Below are positions 33,876-41,530 of a stretch of DNA of 64,000 bases, in pieces. Under the pieces are notes generated by a model. That model had not been told where the DNA came from. It made no database searches and saw nothing but the letters and a program-made list of their open reading frames with translations. Origin of the DNA: Bacteroidota bacterium (GTDB taxonomy: Bacteria; Bacteroidota; Bacteroidia; Cytophagales; Cytophagaceae); assembly GCA_023428135.1 (NCBI GenBank), contig JAEYZG010000036.1, positions 31,984 through 95,983 on the forward strand, given 5' to 3'. Position 1 is the stretch's first letter. Each line of letters starts with the position of its first letter. A program made the position numbers and the translations under genes.

Positions 33876-34869
33876 GTTTACTTTCCATTATTTTTACTTC
33901 TGTAATTGGAGACGTTTTTTCATAAAGAATATTATAAACAGCTTTTATAATAGGCATATCAATGGATAATTCTTTATTGATCTCATTGATTCCCTTCACG
34001 GCATAATATCCTTCAGCAACCATATTCATTTCTATCTGAGCAGACTTAACAGAATACCCTCTTCCTATCATATTTCCAAAAGTACGATTTCTGCTAAACT
34101 GAGAATAAGCAGTTACCAGTAAATCGCCCAAAAATGCTGAAGAATAAACTACTCTGTGATCAGAAGGATGTAAAGCATTGACAAATCTTGAGATTTCCTG
34201 TATTGCATTTGAAACCAGCACTGCCTGAAAATTATCCCCATAATTTAAGCCATGTGTGATGCCACAAGCAATAGCTATTATATTTTTCATAATTGCAGCA
34301 TACTCTATCCCATACAAATCAAGAGAAACAGATGATTTTACAAATCGACACGACAACAGCCCTGCAACTGTTTTTCCTGTTTCCCGATCTGAAGCCCCAA
34401 TAGTGAGGTAAGACTTCTTTTCCATGGCAACTTCTTCAGAATGACATGGACCAGCAATGATGCAAAGCTGTTCTTGTTTAACTCCAAATTCAGAAGAAAG
34501 AAAATCAGTGATAAGCTTATTCTCGTGAGGGATCATCCCTTTTATTCCTGATACAATGATTTTATTCTGATAACTCCCTTTATCGAGAGAAAGAAGAATT
34601 TCTTTTACAAAGGCAGATGGAACTGCGAGTATTAACACAGAAGATAATTCAACTGCTCTTTTAAGATCTGATATTGGCTTTACCTTTGCAAGATTAATGT
34701 GAATATCACTTGCATATCTAGGATTTGACTCATATGAGAGAATATGTTCTACATCCTCCTGCTTTCTTAGCCACCAATAAATCAATATATTTTGTTCTGA
34801 CAGAATCTTTACAAGTGCTGTAGCCCAGCTTCCCCCTCCTATTACAGCAACTGACAACTGCTTTTCCAT
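33868..34869 (-). CDS. gpsA: NAD(P)-dependent glycerol-3-phosphate dehydrogenase
   Basis: 333-aa GpsA-type enzyme that reduces dihydroxyacetone phosphate to sn-glycerol-3-phosphate for phospholipid synthesis. The N-terminal Rossmann motif V-I-G-G-G-S-W-A-T-A-L, the A-V-P-S-A block, A-G-P-C-H-S-E-E-V and the catalytic Lys region A-I-M-K-N-I-I-A-I-A-C-G are visible. G-P-C-H-S replaces the common G-P-S-F-A, as in other members of this phylum. Divergent from the class IV aminotransferase. Confidence 0.92.
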   Translation of the reverse strand: MEKQLSVAVIGGGSWATALVKILSEQNILIYWWLRKQEDVEHILSYESNPRYASDIHINLAKVKPISDLKRAVELSSVLILAVPSAFVKEILLSLDKGSYQNKIIVSGIKGMIPHENKLITDFLSSEFGVKQEQLCIIAGPCHSEEVAMEKKSYLTIGASDRETGKTVAGLLSCRFVKSSVSLDLYGIEYAAIMKNIIAIACGITHGLNYGDNFQAVLVSNAIQEISRFVNALHPSDHRVVYSSAFLGDLLVTAYSQFSRNRTFGNMIGRGYSVKSAQIEMNMVAEGYYAVKGINEINKELSIDMPIIKAVYNILYEKTSPITEVKIMESKLT

Positions 34870-34938
34870 TTAGTTTTTTAAATTTAAATTCCTGCTAAAT
34901 TAGCAAAATAATTTTTATTGACTGATTAAAATCTTACC

Positions 34939-35775
34939 ATGAGCCAACTCATTCTAAACGGAGAATATTACCCAGTGGAGAGCAACCAGCTTTTACCCAC
35001 CACCAATAGAGCTTTTTTATATGGTGATGGAATTTTTGAAACAATTAAGCTTCAGAATAAAAATTTGTTATTCTGGGAAGACCACTACATTCGTATGATC
35101 AACGGGGCTAAAGCTTTATCCCTGGATTGCTCAAAATTATCTAAGGATGAGTTAAAAGCTTCCATTATTAAACTAGCAGAACAAAACTCCTTATCTACCG
35201 CCAGGATTCGGATACAACTATGGCGCTCCCCCGGCGGTCTATTTACACCTGCTGATAATTCTGTTCAATACTTAATCAATGCCACAGAATTTACAACAGC
35301 TCCTTCATTAAAAAGATCCTGCTTTTTCTTTGAAGAAGTGCCATTGGCTTACTCTTCTATTTCCAGATACAAAACATGTAATGCGCTTCCATACATTCTT
35401 GCAAGTATTAAAAGAAAGGAACTGGAAGCAGATGAAATGATTTTGTTTAACACGGATGGATTCGTATCTGAATGTACATCCTCCAACATCTTCTGGTTGA
35501 AAGGAGACACCCTATGCACTCCATCCATTGAAACTGGCTGTATTGAAGGGATTGTAAGGAAACAAATTTTGTCTTATGCTAAACATCATCACATAAAAAT
35601 TTTGGAGGGCCAATTCTTTAAAGAAGATCTCCTGCATGCTGATTTTGTATTCAGCACTAACACCGCAGGAGTAAGTCAATTGGCTTGTATTGAAGGAAAG
35701 GAGTTTAAGGAAAAACATCCTTTATATGAACTGTTGAAATCTGAATATTCCAAAGAAACCTTAAATGATGCTTAA
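34939..35775 (+). CDS. Class IV PLP aminotransferase family; probable 4-amino-4-deoxychorismate lyase
   Basis: 278-aa fold-type IV PLP enzyme. It opens with L-N-G-E-Y-Y and N-R-A-F-L-Y-G-D-G-I-F-E-T, has the PLP Lys in S-R-Y-K-T-C-N-A-L-P and E-C-T-S-S-N-I-F-W before the C-terminal G-C-I-E-G-I-V-R block. The Y-K-T-C-N form and the length suggest PabC, which makes p-aminobenzoate for folate, over branched-chain aminotransferase; the position beside thyA (folate-linked) agrees, but D-amino-acid or branched-chain activity is not excluded. Confidence 0.75.
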   Translation: MSQLILNGEYYPVESNQLLPTTNRAFLYGDGIFETIKLQNKNLLFWEDHYIRMINGAKALSLDCSKLSKDELKASIIKLAEQNSLSTARIRIQLWRSPGGLFTPADNSVQYLINATEFTTAPSLKRSCFFFEEVPLAYSSISRYKTCNALPYILASIKRKELEADEMILFNTDGFVSECTSSNIFWLKGDTLCTPSIETGCIEGIVRKQILSYAKHHHIKILEGQFFKEDLLHADFVFSTNTAGVSQLACIEGKEFKEKHPLYELLKSEYSKETLNDA

Positions 35776-35837
35776 GATAATGCTGTATTGGTATAAAATC
35801 ATTAACTCAATAACTATAAGCCTGCCTGATGGACAGG

Positions 35838-35858
35838 GAGACGCCAGCATGGCGTCTC
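35838..35858. repeat. REP-like palindromic element
   Basis: GAGACGCC / GGCGTCTC stem (35838-35845 with 35851-35858) and AGCAT loop. It is GC-rich against an AT-rich background and is followed by TACA, so the minus strand reads GTAG then the hairpin. A GTAG-type tetranucleotide plus hairpin is the layout of REP elements mobilised by RAYT transposases. It sits between two convergent genes and may also act as a terminator. Confidence 0.55.
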
Positions 35859-35865
35859 TACAACC

Positions 35866-36660
35866 TTAAACCGCTACATCCGCCTTTATTGCCGGATGTG
35901 GATTATAGTCTTCCAGTGTAAAATCCTCATATTTAAAATCAAAAATAGATTTTACAGCAGGATTAATTTTCATTTGAGGAAGAGGTCTCAGTTCTCTTGA
36001 AAGCTGAAGTCTTGTCTGCTCGAGATGATTTGAATACAAATGTGCATCACCCAAGGTGTGCACAAAATCTCCCGGTTGTAACCCGCAGACCTGTGCAACC
36101 ATCATAGTCAGCAATGCATAAGAAGCGATATTAAATGGAACACCCAGAAAAACGTCTGCACTACGCTGATAAAGTTGACATGAAAGCTTGCCTTCTGCTA
36201 CATAAAATTGGAAAAATGCGTGGCAAGGAGGTAACTTCATTTTATCGACATCTGCTACATTCCAGGCACTTACAATAAGTCTTCTTGAATCCGGTGTTTT
36301 TTTGATTTGTTCGATTACCTTTGATATCTGGTCAATGTGCTCTCCATCAGGAGTTGGCCAGCTTCTCCACTGATATCCATAAACAGGACCCAGATTCCCT
36401 TTGTCATCAGCCCATTCATCCCAGATACTTACTCCATTTTCCTTCAGATATTTAATATTGGTATCCCCTTTTAGAAACCAAAGTAACTCATGAATAATCG
36501 ACTTTAAATGAAGCTTTTTAGTCGTCACGACAGGAAACCCTTCGGATAAATCAAACCTCATTTGATACCCAAACACGCTGATTGTTCCAGTTCCTGTTCT
36601 GTCTTCCTTTTTCACACCTTTTTCTAGAATGTGAGCCATCAATTCATGATACTGCTTCAT
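35866..36660 (-). CDS. thyA: Thymidylate synthase ThyA
   Basis: 264-aa enzyme converting dUMP to dTMP with methylenetetrahydrofolate. D-R-T-G-T-G-T near the N-terminus, the W-G-P-V-Y-G-type block (L-G-P-V-Y-G-Y-Q-W-R), the catalytic Cys in L-P-P-C-H-A-F-F-Q-F, Q-R-S-A-D-V-F-L-G-V-P-F-N-I-A-S-Y and the H-x-Y-S-N-H block are all present. Length matches the E. coli enzyme. No dihydrofolate reductase gene follows, although they are often paired. Confidence 0.96.
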   Translation of the reverse strand: MKQYHELMAHILEKGVKKEDRTGTGTISVFGYQMRFDLSEGFPVVTTKKLHLKSIIHELLWFLKGDTNIKYLKENGVSIWDEWADDKGNLGPVYGYQWRSWPTPDGEHIDQISKVIEQIKKTPDSRRLIVSAWNVADVDKMKLPPCHAFFQFYVAEGKLSCQLYQRSADVFLGVPFNIASYALLTMMVAQVCGLQPGDFVHTLGDAHLYSNHLEQTRLQLSRELRPLPQMKINPAVKSIFDFKYEDFTLEDYNPHPAIKADVAV

Positions 36661-36692
36661 AACTTCAATTTATTGATACCCCGAAAATACAA

Positions 36693-36716
36693 AAAAGGTC
36701 CCAAAAGGGACCTTTT
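36693..36716 (-). terminator. Terminator after small Lys/Cys-rich gene
   Basis: AAAAGGTCCC (36693-36702) and GGGACCTTTT (36707-36716) form a perfect 10-bp stem with an AAAA loop, flanked by A/T runs. It lies between the small gene at 36746 and thyA. Confidence 0.75.
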
Positions 36717-36745
36717 AATATTAAATATTCTTTTTATTTTAAAAA

Positions 36746-36985
36746 TTACTCAGCTGCTTTCTGCTCAGCAGGGGCTGCACTGTTTTCTGCTCCTTTAGAA
36801 GCACAGCATGATTTTTTAGAAGTTGAACAGTTTGATTTAGAAGCGCATTCTTTCTTCTTTTTCTTTTTATCCTTGTCTTTATCCTTTACTACAACAGAGA
36901 TATTTGAATCTGACACAACTGCTGCGAATGAAGTACCGAAAGCAACAAGAACTGAGAAGATTACACTGAAAATTACTTTTTTCAT
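36746..36985 (-). CDS. Small exported Lys-rich, Cys-containing protein
   Basis: 79-aa protein with a clear signal peptide (M-K-K-V-I-F-S-V-I-F-S-V-L-V-A-F, cleavage near S-F-A-A). The mature part has a run of K-D-K-D-K-D-K-K-K-K-K-K, then four Cys in E-C-A-S, N-C-S-T and S-C-C-A-S, and an Ala/Glu tail. The Cys cluster could bind a metal and the Lys run is highly charged, but no family is recognised. It has its own terminator. Confidence 0.65.
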   Translation of the reverse strand: MKKVIFSVIFSVLVAFGTSFAAVVSDSNISVVVKDKDKDKKKKKKECASKSNCSTSKKSCCASKGAENSAAPAEQKAAE

Positions 36986-37206
36986 AAGATTAAAATTTCA
37001 ATTATTAAAGTTTTAAACTAGAGATATTGAATAAATATAAAAAAATATTAATTCAATTCCAAATTTTAAGAATTTTGAATACCACTTGCATGATACGGCC
37101 TTAATTCGTTTAAGTTTCTCAAATACTTTTTTGTTGTCGTATTTCAATTCTATGAATAAATCCTATGTTATTCTCCTGTAGAATTTTAAACTTCAATAAG
37201 CTGTTA

Positions 37207-37238
37207 TTGAAAAAAACTGCTTAAAAAAACTATTTTTG
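37207..37238 (+). promoter_or_regulatory. Bacteroidota-type promoter of leuS
   Basis: TTG at 37207-37209, 21 bases, then TATTTTTG at 37231-37238; both boxes and the spacing fit the phylum's primary sigma consensus. Expected start of transcription is near 37244, about 23 bases before the ATG. Confidence 0.6.
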
Positions 37239-37266
37239 CAGTCCAAAAAATAATATTAATACTATC

Positions 37267-40035
37267 ATGGCAGATTATAATTTTCAGGAGATTGAAAAAA
37301 AGTGGCAGGATAAGTGGGAAGCTTCCAAAATCTTCGAAGCGGACACTAACCAGAGTAAACCAAAATACTATGCCCTCGACATGTTCCCTTATCCATCAGG
37401 TGCTGGACTTCATGTAGGACATCCACTGGGATATATCGCCACTGATATTGTTGCCCGGTATAAAAGAATTAAAGGTTATAACGTATTGCATCCAATGGGA
37501 TTTGACTCTTTCGGTCTTCCTGCGGAACAATATGCCATGCAAACAGGTCAGCATCCGGCCATTACAACTGAACAAAATATCACAAGATATAAAGAACAGC
37601 TAAAAAAGATTGGATTTTCCTACGATTGGTCCAGGGAAGTAAGGACCAGCAATGCTGATTATTACAAATGGACTCAATGGATATTTACACAGCTTTTCAA
37701 ACATTGGTATAATAAAGACAAAGAAAAAGCTGAGCCTATAGAAGATTTGGTTAAGATCTTTGAAACTTCAGGAAATAAATCTGTCAATGCTGTTCGTGAT
37801 GAAGATACTCCTGTTTTCACTGCAGAAGATTGGAAAAAACTTTCAGAAAGAGCAAAGCAAGAAATGCTCTTGAAGTATCGTCTTACTTACCTATCTGAGA
37901 CTATGGTAAACTGGTGTCCTGAACTTGGAACAGTGCTAGCCAATGAGGAAGTGAAGGATGGCGTTTCTGAGCGTGGAGGATATCCGGTGATCAGGAAAAA
38001 GATGCTTCAGTGGAGCATGCGTATCACCGCTTATGCAGAACGTTTACTTGCAGGCCTTGATACTATAGATTGGCCTGAGCCGATGAAAGAAATGCAGCGA
38101 AACTGGATAGGAAAATCTTTAGGCGCTGAACTGACATTTAAAGTAGAAGGCAAGGATCTTGAATTAAAAGTTTTCACAACAAGAATAGATACTACATTCG
38201 GTGTAACCTTTGTTTCTATAGCTCCAGAGCATGAGCTAATTCCTGAGCTCACAACTCCTGATCAAAAAGCAGAAGTAGAAAAGTATGTGGAAACCGCCAA
38301 GAACAGATCGGAAAGAGATCGTATGACCGATGTAAAGACAGTCTCAGGACAATTTACCGGAAGCTACGTGATCAATCCGTTTAATGAAGAGCGAATTCCA
38401 ATTTATATAGCGGACTATGTCCTTTCCGGATACGGTACAGGAGTGGTAATGGCTGTTCCATCTTCAGATACAAGAGACTATGGATTTGCAAAACATTTCA
38501 ACCTGCCAATTATACCTGTTCAGGAAGGTGAAGGCTCTGATATAACCAAAGATGATTTTGATCCGAAAAAAGGAACAATGATCAACAGCGCATTCCTTAA
38601 TGGTCTTACAGTACCTGAAGCCATTAAGAAAGCTATTGAATTCATCGAACAAAAAGGAATTGGTAAAGCCAAAATCAACTTTAAAATGAGGGATTCCATA
38701 TTCGGAAGACAAAGATACTGGGGTGAGCCTATTCCTGTATCTTACGACAGTGATGGAATGCCTGTAATCTTCAAAGATTCAGAGTTGCCTTTAATACTCC
38801 CTCCTATTGACGAATACAGACCTACTGAGGCAGGAGATCCTCCGCTGGGAAGAAACAAAGACTTTGTTGCAAAGAATATTGAGCTGAGCACAATGCCTGG
38901 ATGGGCAGGATCAAGCTGGTATTATTTGCGCTACATGGATCCTAAAAATTCAGACAGACTGGTAGGCAAGGAAGCTGAGAAATACTGGAATCAGGTTGAT
39001 TTATATATTGGAGGTGCAGAACACGCAACAGGTCACTTGTTATATTCAAGGTTCTGGAACAAGTTTTTAAAAGATATCGGATACGTTAGCAGCGAAGAGC
39101 CGTTTGCAAAGCTTATCAACCAGGGAATGATTCAGGGAAGATCGAACTTTGTGTACAGGGTTAAAGGAACTCAAAAATATGTATCCTATAATCTAAGAAA
39201 GCAATATGATACTACTCCTTTGCATGTAGACGTAAACGTTGTTTATAATGACGTACTTGACACTGAAGCGTTCAAAGCATGGAGACCAGACTTTGCTGAA
39301 GCTGAATTTATCCTTGAAGATGGAAAATACATATGTGGAAGCGAGGTTGAAAAAATGTCAAAGTCCTTATACAATGTTGTAAATCCTGATGACATTGTTG
39401 CTAAATACGGAGCTGATACACTTCGCTTGTATGAAATGTTTCTAGGTCCACTTGAGCAATTCAAACCATGGAACACCAATGGTATTGAAGGAGTGTATAA
39501 ATTCCTGAGAAAGCTTTGGAATCTTTGTCATGACGAGAATGGAAAGCTAAATATTTCCGATGCTGAACCAACCAAAGAAGAATATAAAGCACTTCATAAA
39601 ACAATTAAGAAAGTAGAAGAAGATATCGAGCGTTTCTCATTCAATACTTCTGTAAGTACTTTTATGATTTGTGTAAATGAGCTTGGTTCACTTAAATGTA
39701 ACAAAAAGAAAATCCTTAGTGATCTTCTTATCGTCCTCTCCCCTTATGCTCCGCATATTGCAGAAGAGTTATGGTCTGAGTTTGGCAACAAGGAAAGCAT
39801 ACTTAAAGCTATCTATCCTGCATTCAAACAGGAATATCTGACAGAAGAGAGTTTTGAATATCCTATTTCCATTAATGGAAAAATGAGAGTAAAACTTGAC
39901 CTTCCTCTTAATCTTACAAACCAGCAAATAGAGGAAACTGTGCTTTCTAATGATCAGGTACAGAAGTGGCTTGAAGGAAAGGCTCCTAAAAAAGTAATCG
40001 TAGTACCAAACAAGATTGTCAATCTTGTAATTTAA
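37267..40035 (+). CDS. leuS: Leucyl-tRNA synthetase
   Basis: 922-aa class I synthetase. The HIGH motif appears in F-P-Y-P-S-G-A-G-L-H-V-G-H-P-L-G and KMSKS in V-E-K-M-S-K-S-L-Y-N-V-V. Between them lies the CP1 editing domain with the T-x-x-D-R block (F-T-T-R-I-D-T-T-F-G) and G-T-G-V-V-M-A-V-P, and a C-terminal anticodon-binding helical domain follows. Length is within the bacterial range. Transcribed alone from a good promoter and closed by a terminator. Confidence 0.96.
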   Translation: MADYNFQEIEKKWQDKWEASKIFEADTNQSKPKYYALDMFPYPSGAGLHVGHPLGYIATDIVARYKRIKGYNVLHPMGFDSFGLPAEQYAMQTGQHPAITTEQNITRYKEQLKKIGFSYDWSREVRTSNADYYKWTQWIFTQLFKHWYNKDKEKAEPIEDLVKIFETSGNKSVNAVRDEDTPVFTAEDWKKLSERAKQEMLLKYRLTYLSETMVNWCPELGTVLANEEVKDGVSERGGYPVIRKKMLQWSMRITAYAERLLAGLDTIDWPEPMKEMQRNWIGKSLGAELTFKVEGKDLELKVFTTRIDTTFGVTFVSIAPEHELIPELTTPDQKAEVEKYVETAKNRSERDRMTDVKTVSGQFTGSYVINPFNEERIPIYIADYVLSGYGTGVVMAVPSSDTRDYGFAKHFNLPIIPVQEGEGSDITKDDFDPKKGTMINSAFLNGLTVPEAIKKAIEFIEQKGIGKAKINFKMRDSIFGRQRYWGEPIPVSYDSDGMPVIFKDSELPLILPPIDEYRPTEAGDPPLGRNKDFVAKNIELSTMPGWAGSSWYYLRYMDPKNSDRLVGKEAEKYWNQVDLYIGGAEHATGHLLYSRFWNKFLKDIGYVSSEEPFAKLINQGMIQGRSNFVYRVKGTQKYVSYNLRKQYDTTPLHVDVNVVYNDVLDTEAFKAWRPDFAEAEFILEDGKYICGSEVEKMSKSLYNVVNPDDIVAKYGADTLRLYEMFLGPLEQFKPWNTNGIEGVYKFLRKLWNLCHDENGKLNISDAEPTKEEYKALHKTIKKVEEDIERFSFNTSVSTFMICVNELGSLKCNKKKILSDLLIVLSPYAPHIAEELWSEFGNKESILKAIYPAFKQEYLTEESFEYPISINGKMRVKLDLPLNLTNQQIEETVLSNDQVQKWLEGKAPKKVIVVPNKIVNLVI

Positions 40036-40058
40036 AAACTGAATGACGTATTAAAGTA

Positions 40059-40088
40059 AAAAAGGCTGTCTTACCGGGCAGCCTTTTT
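40059..40088. terminator. Bidirectional terminator between leuS and porin-like gene
   Basis: AAAAAGGCTG (40059-40068) with CAGCCTTTTT (40079-40088), a perfect 10-bp stem and 10-base loop, A-run before and T-run after; convergent genes on both sides. Confidence 0.8.
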
Positions 40089-40108
40089 GCATTATAAATC
40101 TTCAGGTC

Positions 40109-40795
40109 TTAGTATTTTTTATTCTGACCAAGCAAGAAGCCAATACCAGCTGAGACAGCCCATTGACGGTTTTTTGCATCTAGCCTATAGATATCGTTGT
40201 TGATTTCATCAAATCCAAACCCATATCTACCGTCCACAGTGAAGAACACAGGACCGGCATTGATATCGACACCTGCACCTACCACTCCACCAAAATCATG
40301 CTTTTTAACCGCTGTTGTGCCATATTCAATTGACTCACCAGTTTCTGTATCAGTAATAGTATATCTAGCTTTATTTCTGAATCCAAAAGACGGCCCTGCA
40401 AAAATATTAGGATAAACTGCTCCAAGAGGTAATCTTAGCTTTAACAGCACAGGAACTTGGATGTAATTGTTTTTAAGTCTGGTATTCGTACCACCAAATT
40501 CTCCTTTAGTACCCATTTGGTTATAAAGTACCTCTGGTTGAAGTGCGACCACCCGTGCAAGACCGATGTTTGCAAAAGCACCGGCAACAAATCCATTCCT
40601 TGAATCCTGATTACTTTTATCCTTAGACAATTGCGAGAAAGTCGCTCCTCCTTTAGGACCTAAAGAAAAAGTAACCTGCGCATCTGCATTTTGAAGACCC
40701 AGAAGTACCAGACCTGAAAACACAATTGACTTTACTACTCCTTTTAGATTTGAAAGTAATCCCCTTCTCTGTACTACCTTTTCCATTTTATTCAT
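40109..40795 (-). CDS. Outer-membrane beta-barrel protein (porin family / PorT-like)
   Basis: 228-aa protein. A signal peptide (V-L-L-G-L-Q-N-A-D-A-Q) is followed by G-P-K-G-G-A-T-F-S and strands such as L-Q-P-E-V-L-Y-N-Q-M-G, Y-I-Q-V-P-V-L-L-K and F-A-G-P-S-F-G-F. These are the marks of the Bacteroidota outer-membrane beta-barrel domain shared with PorT. The signal peptide is long, with an alternative start at M4. Specific function unknown. Confidence 0.8.
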   Translation of the reverse strand: MNKMEKVVQRRGLLSNLKGVVKSIVFSGLVLLGLQNADAQVTFSLGPKGGATFSQLSKDKSNQDSRNGFVAGAFANIGLARVVALQPEVLYNQMGTKGEFGGTNTRLKNNYIQVPVLLKLRLPLGAVYPNIFAGPSFGFRNKARYTITDTETGESIEYGTTAVKKHDFGGVVGAGVDINAGPVFFTVDGRYGFGFDEINNDIYRLDAKNRQWAVSAGIGFLLGQNKKY

Positions 40796-41530
40796 TTCGA
40801 TTAGTTAGTAAATCATTTATTAGACTAACAGGCAGAGAAAAAATATTGTTTAAAAGCTAAAAACTAAAAGGTGAAAGCTGAAAGAAATGAATTAAGTAAT
40901 AAGGGGTTTAGCAGCATTAAGATGAGACTTTTCAAATTCATTATTTCATTAAGACTGGTTAAAAAGTAATATACACACCAGGGCTTTTTAGTACTCATTT
41001 GTTATTGTTGATCACCATTGCTCAATAAATCTGATTTCTGCTTTATTCCTATTAAATATTTGACAGGTTCCTTCAGCCAACTTAACTCTGCTTTGCCATG
41101 ACAGTCATGCTCAATATAAGTTATAAGCTTTGAAAAAATCCGGGATAGAAATGTTAGCTGAGTATTTTTCAGGACAGTTAACAATGGTATTAAATCCTTT
41201 GTATTTCTTCCTTATAAAATTGGGTTTACCCGAACAAATAAACATAAGATAAAAATATCAAAAAAATTATAAACATATTCAATCACAATAAAACATAATT
41301 AATTATTTTTCTTTTAAAAGTGATATTAAATTCGTCTCAGGCAAATTCATTTTACCACAATTATACTGGTAAACAAAATATTAACAGTAAAATAATTTCC
41401 AAAACAGAACAATAAATTATAATTCATAATAGTATTTTTCATTACATTGAGCCATATTTTTACTTAAATGGTAATGTATTTCATTACTCCCTATTTCAGA
41501 ATTTTTATTAAATCTTTAACCAATTAAACT
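40796..41530. other. Long AT-rich intergenic region without a supported gene
   Basis: 735 bases between the divergent porin-like and beta-helix genes. It contains short direct repeats of a GCTAAAAACTAAAAGGTGAAAG type near 40856 and long A/T runs towards 41530. One minus-strand open frame of 60 codons (41002-41184) resembles nothing and has no promoter-like element, so I do not call it. No tRNA-like or strong hairpin structure was seen. Confidence 0.5.

Noticed and set aside
41002..41184. 60-codon minus-strand frame in the long intergenic region
   Set aside because: No similarity, no promoter-like element, and low-complexity AT-rich surroundings.
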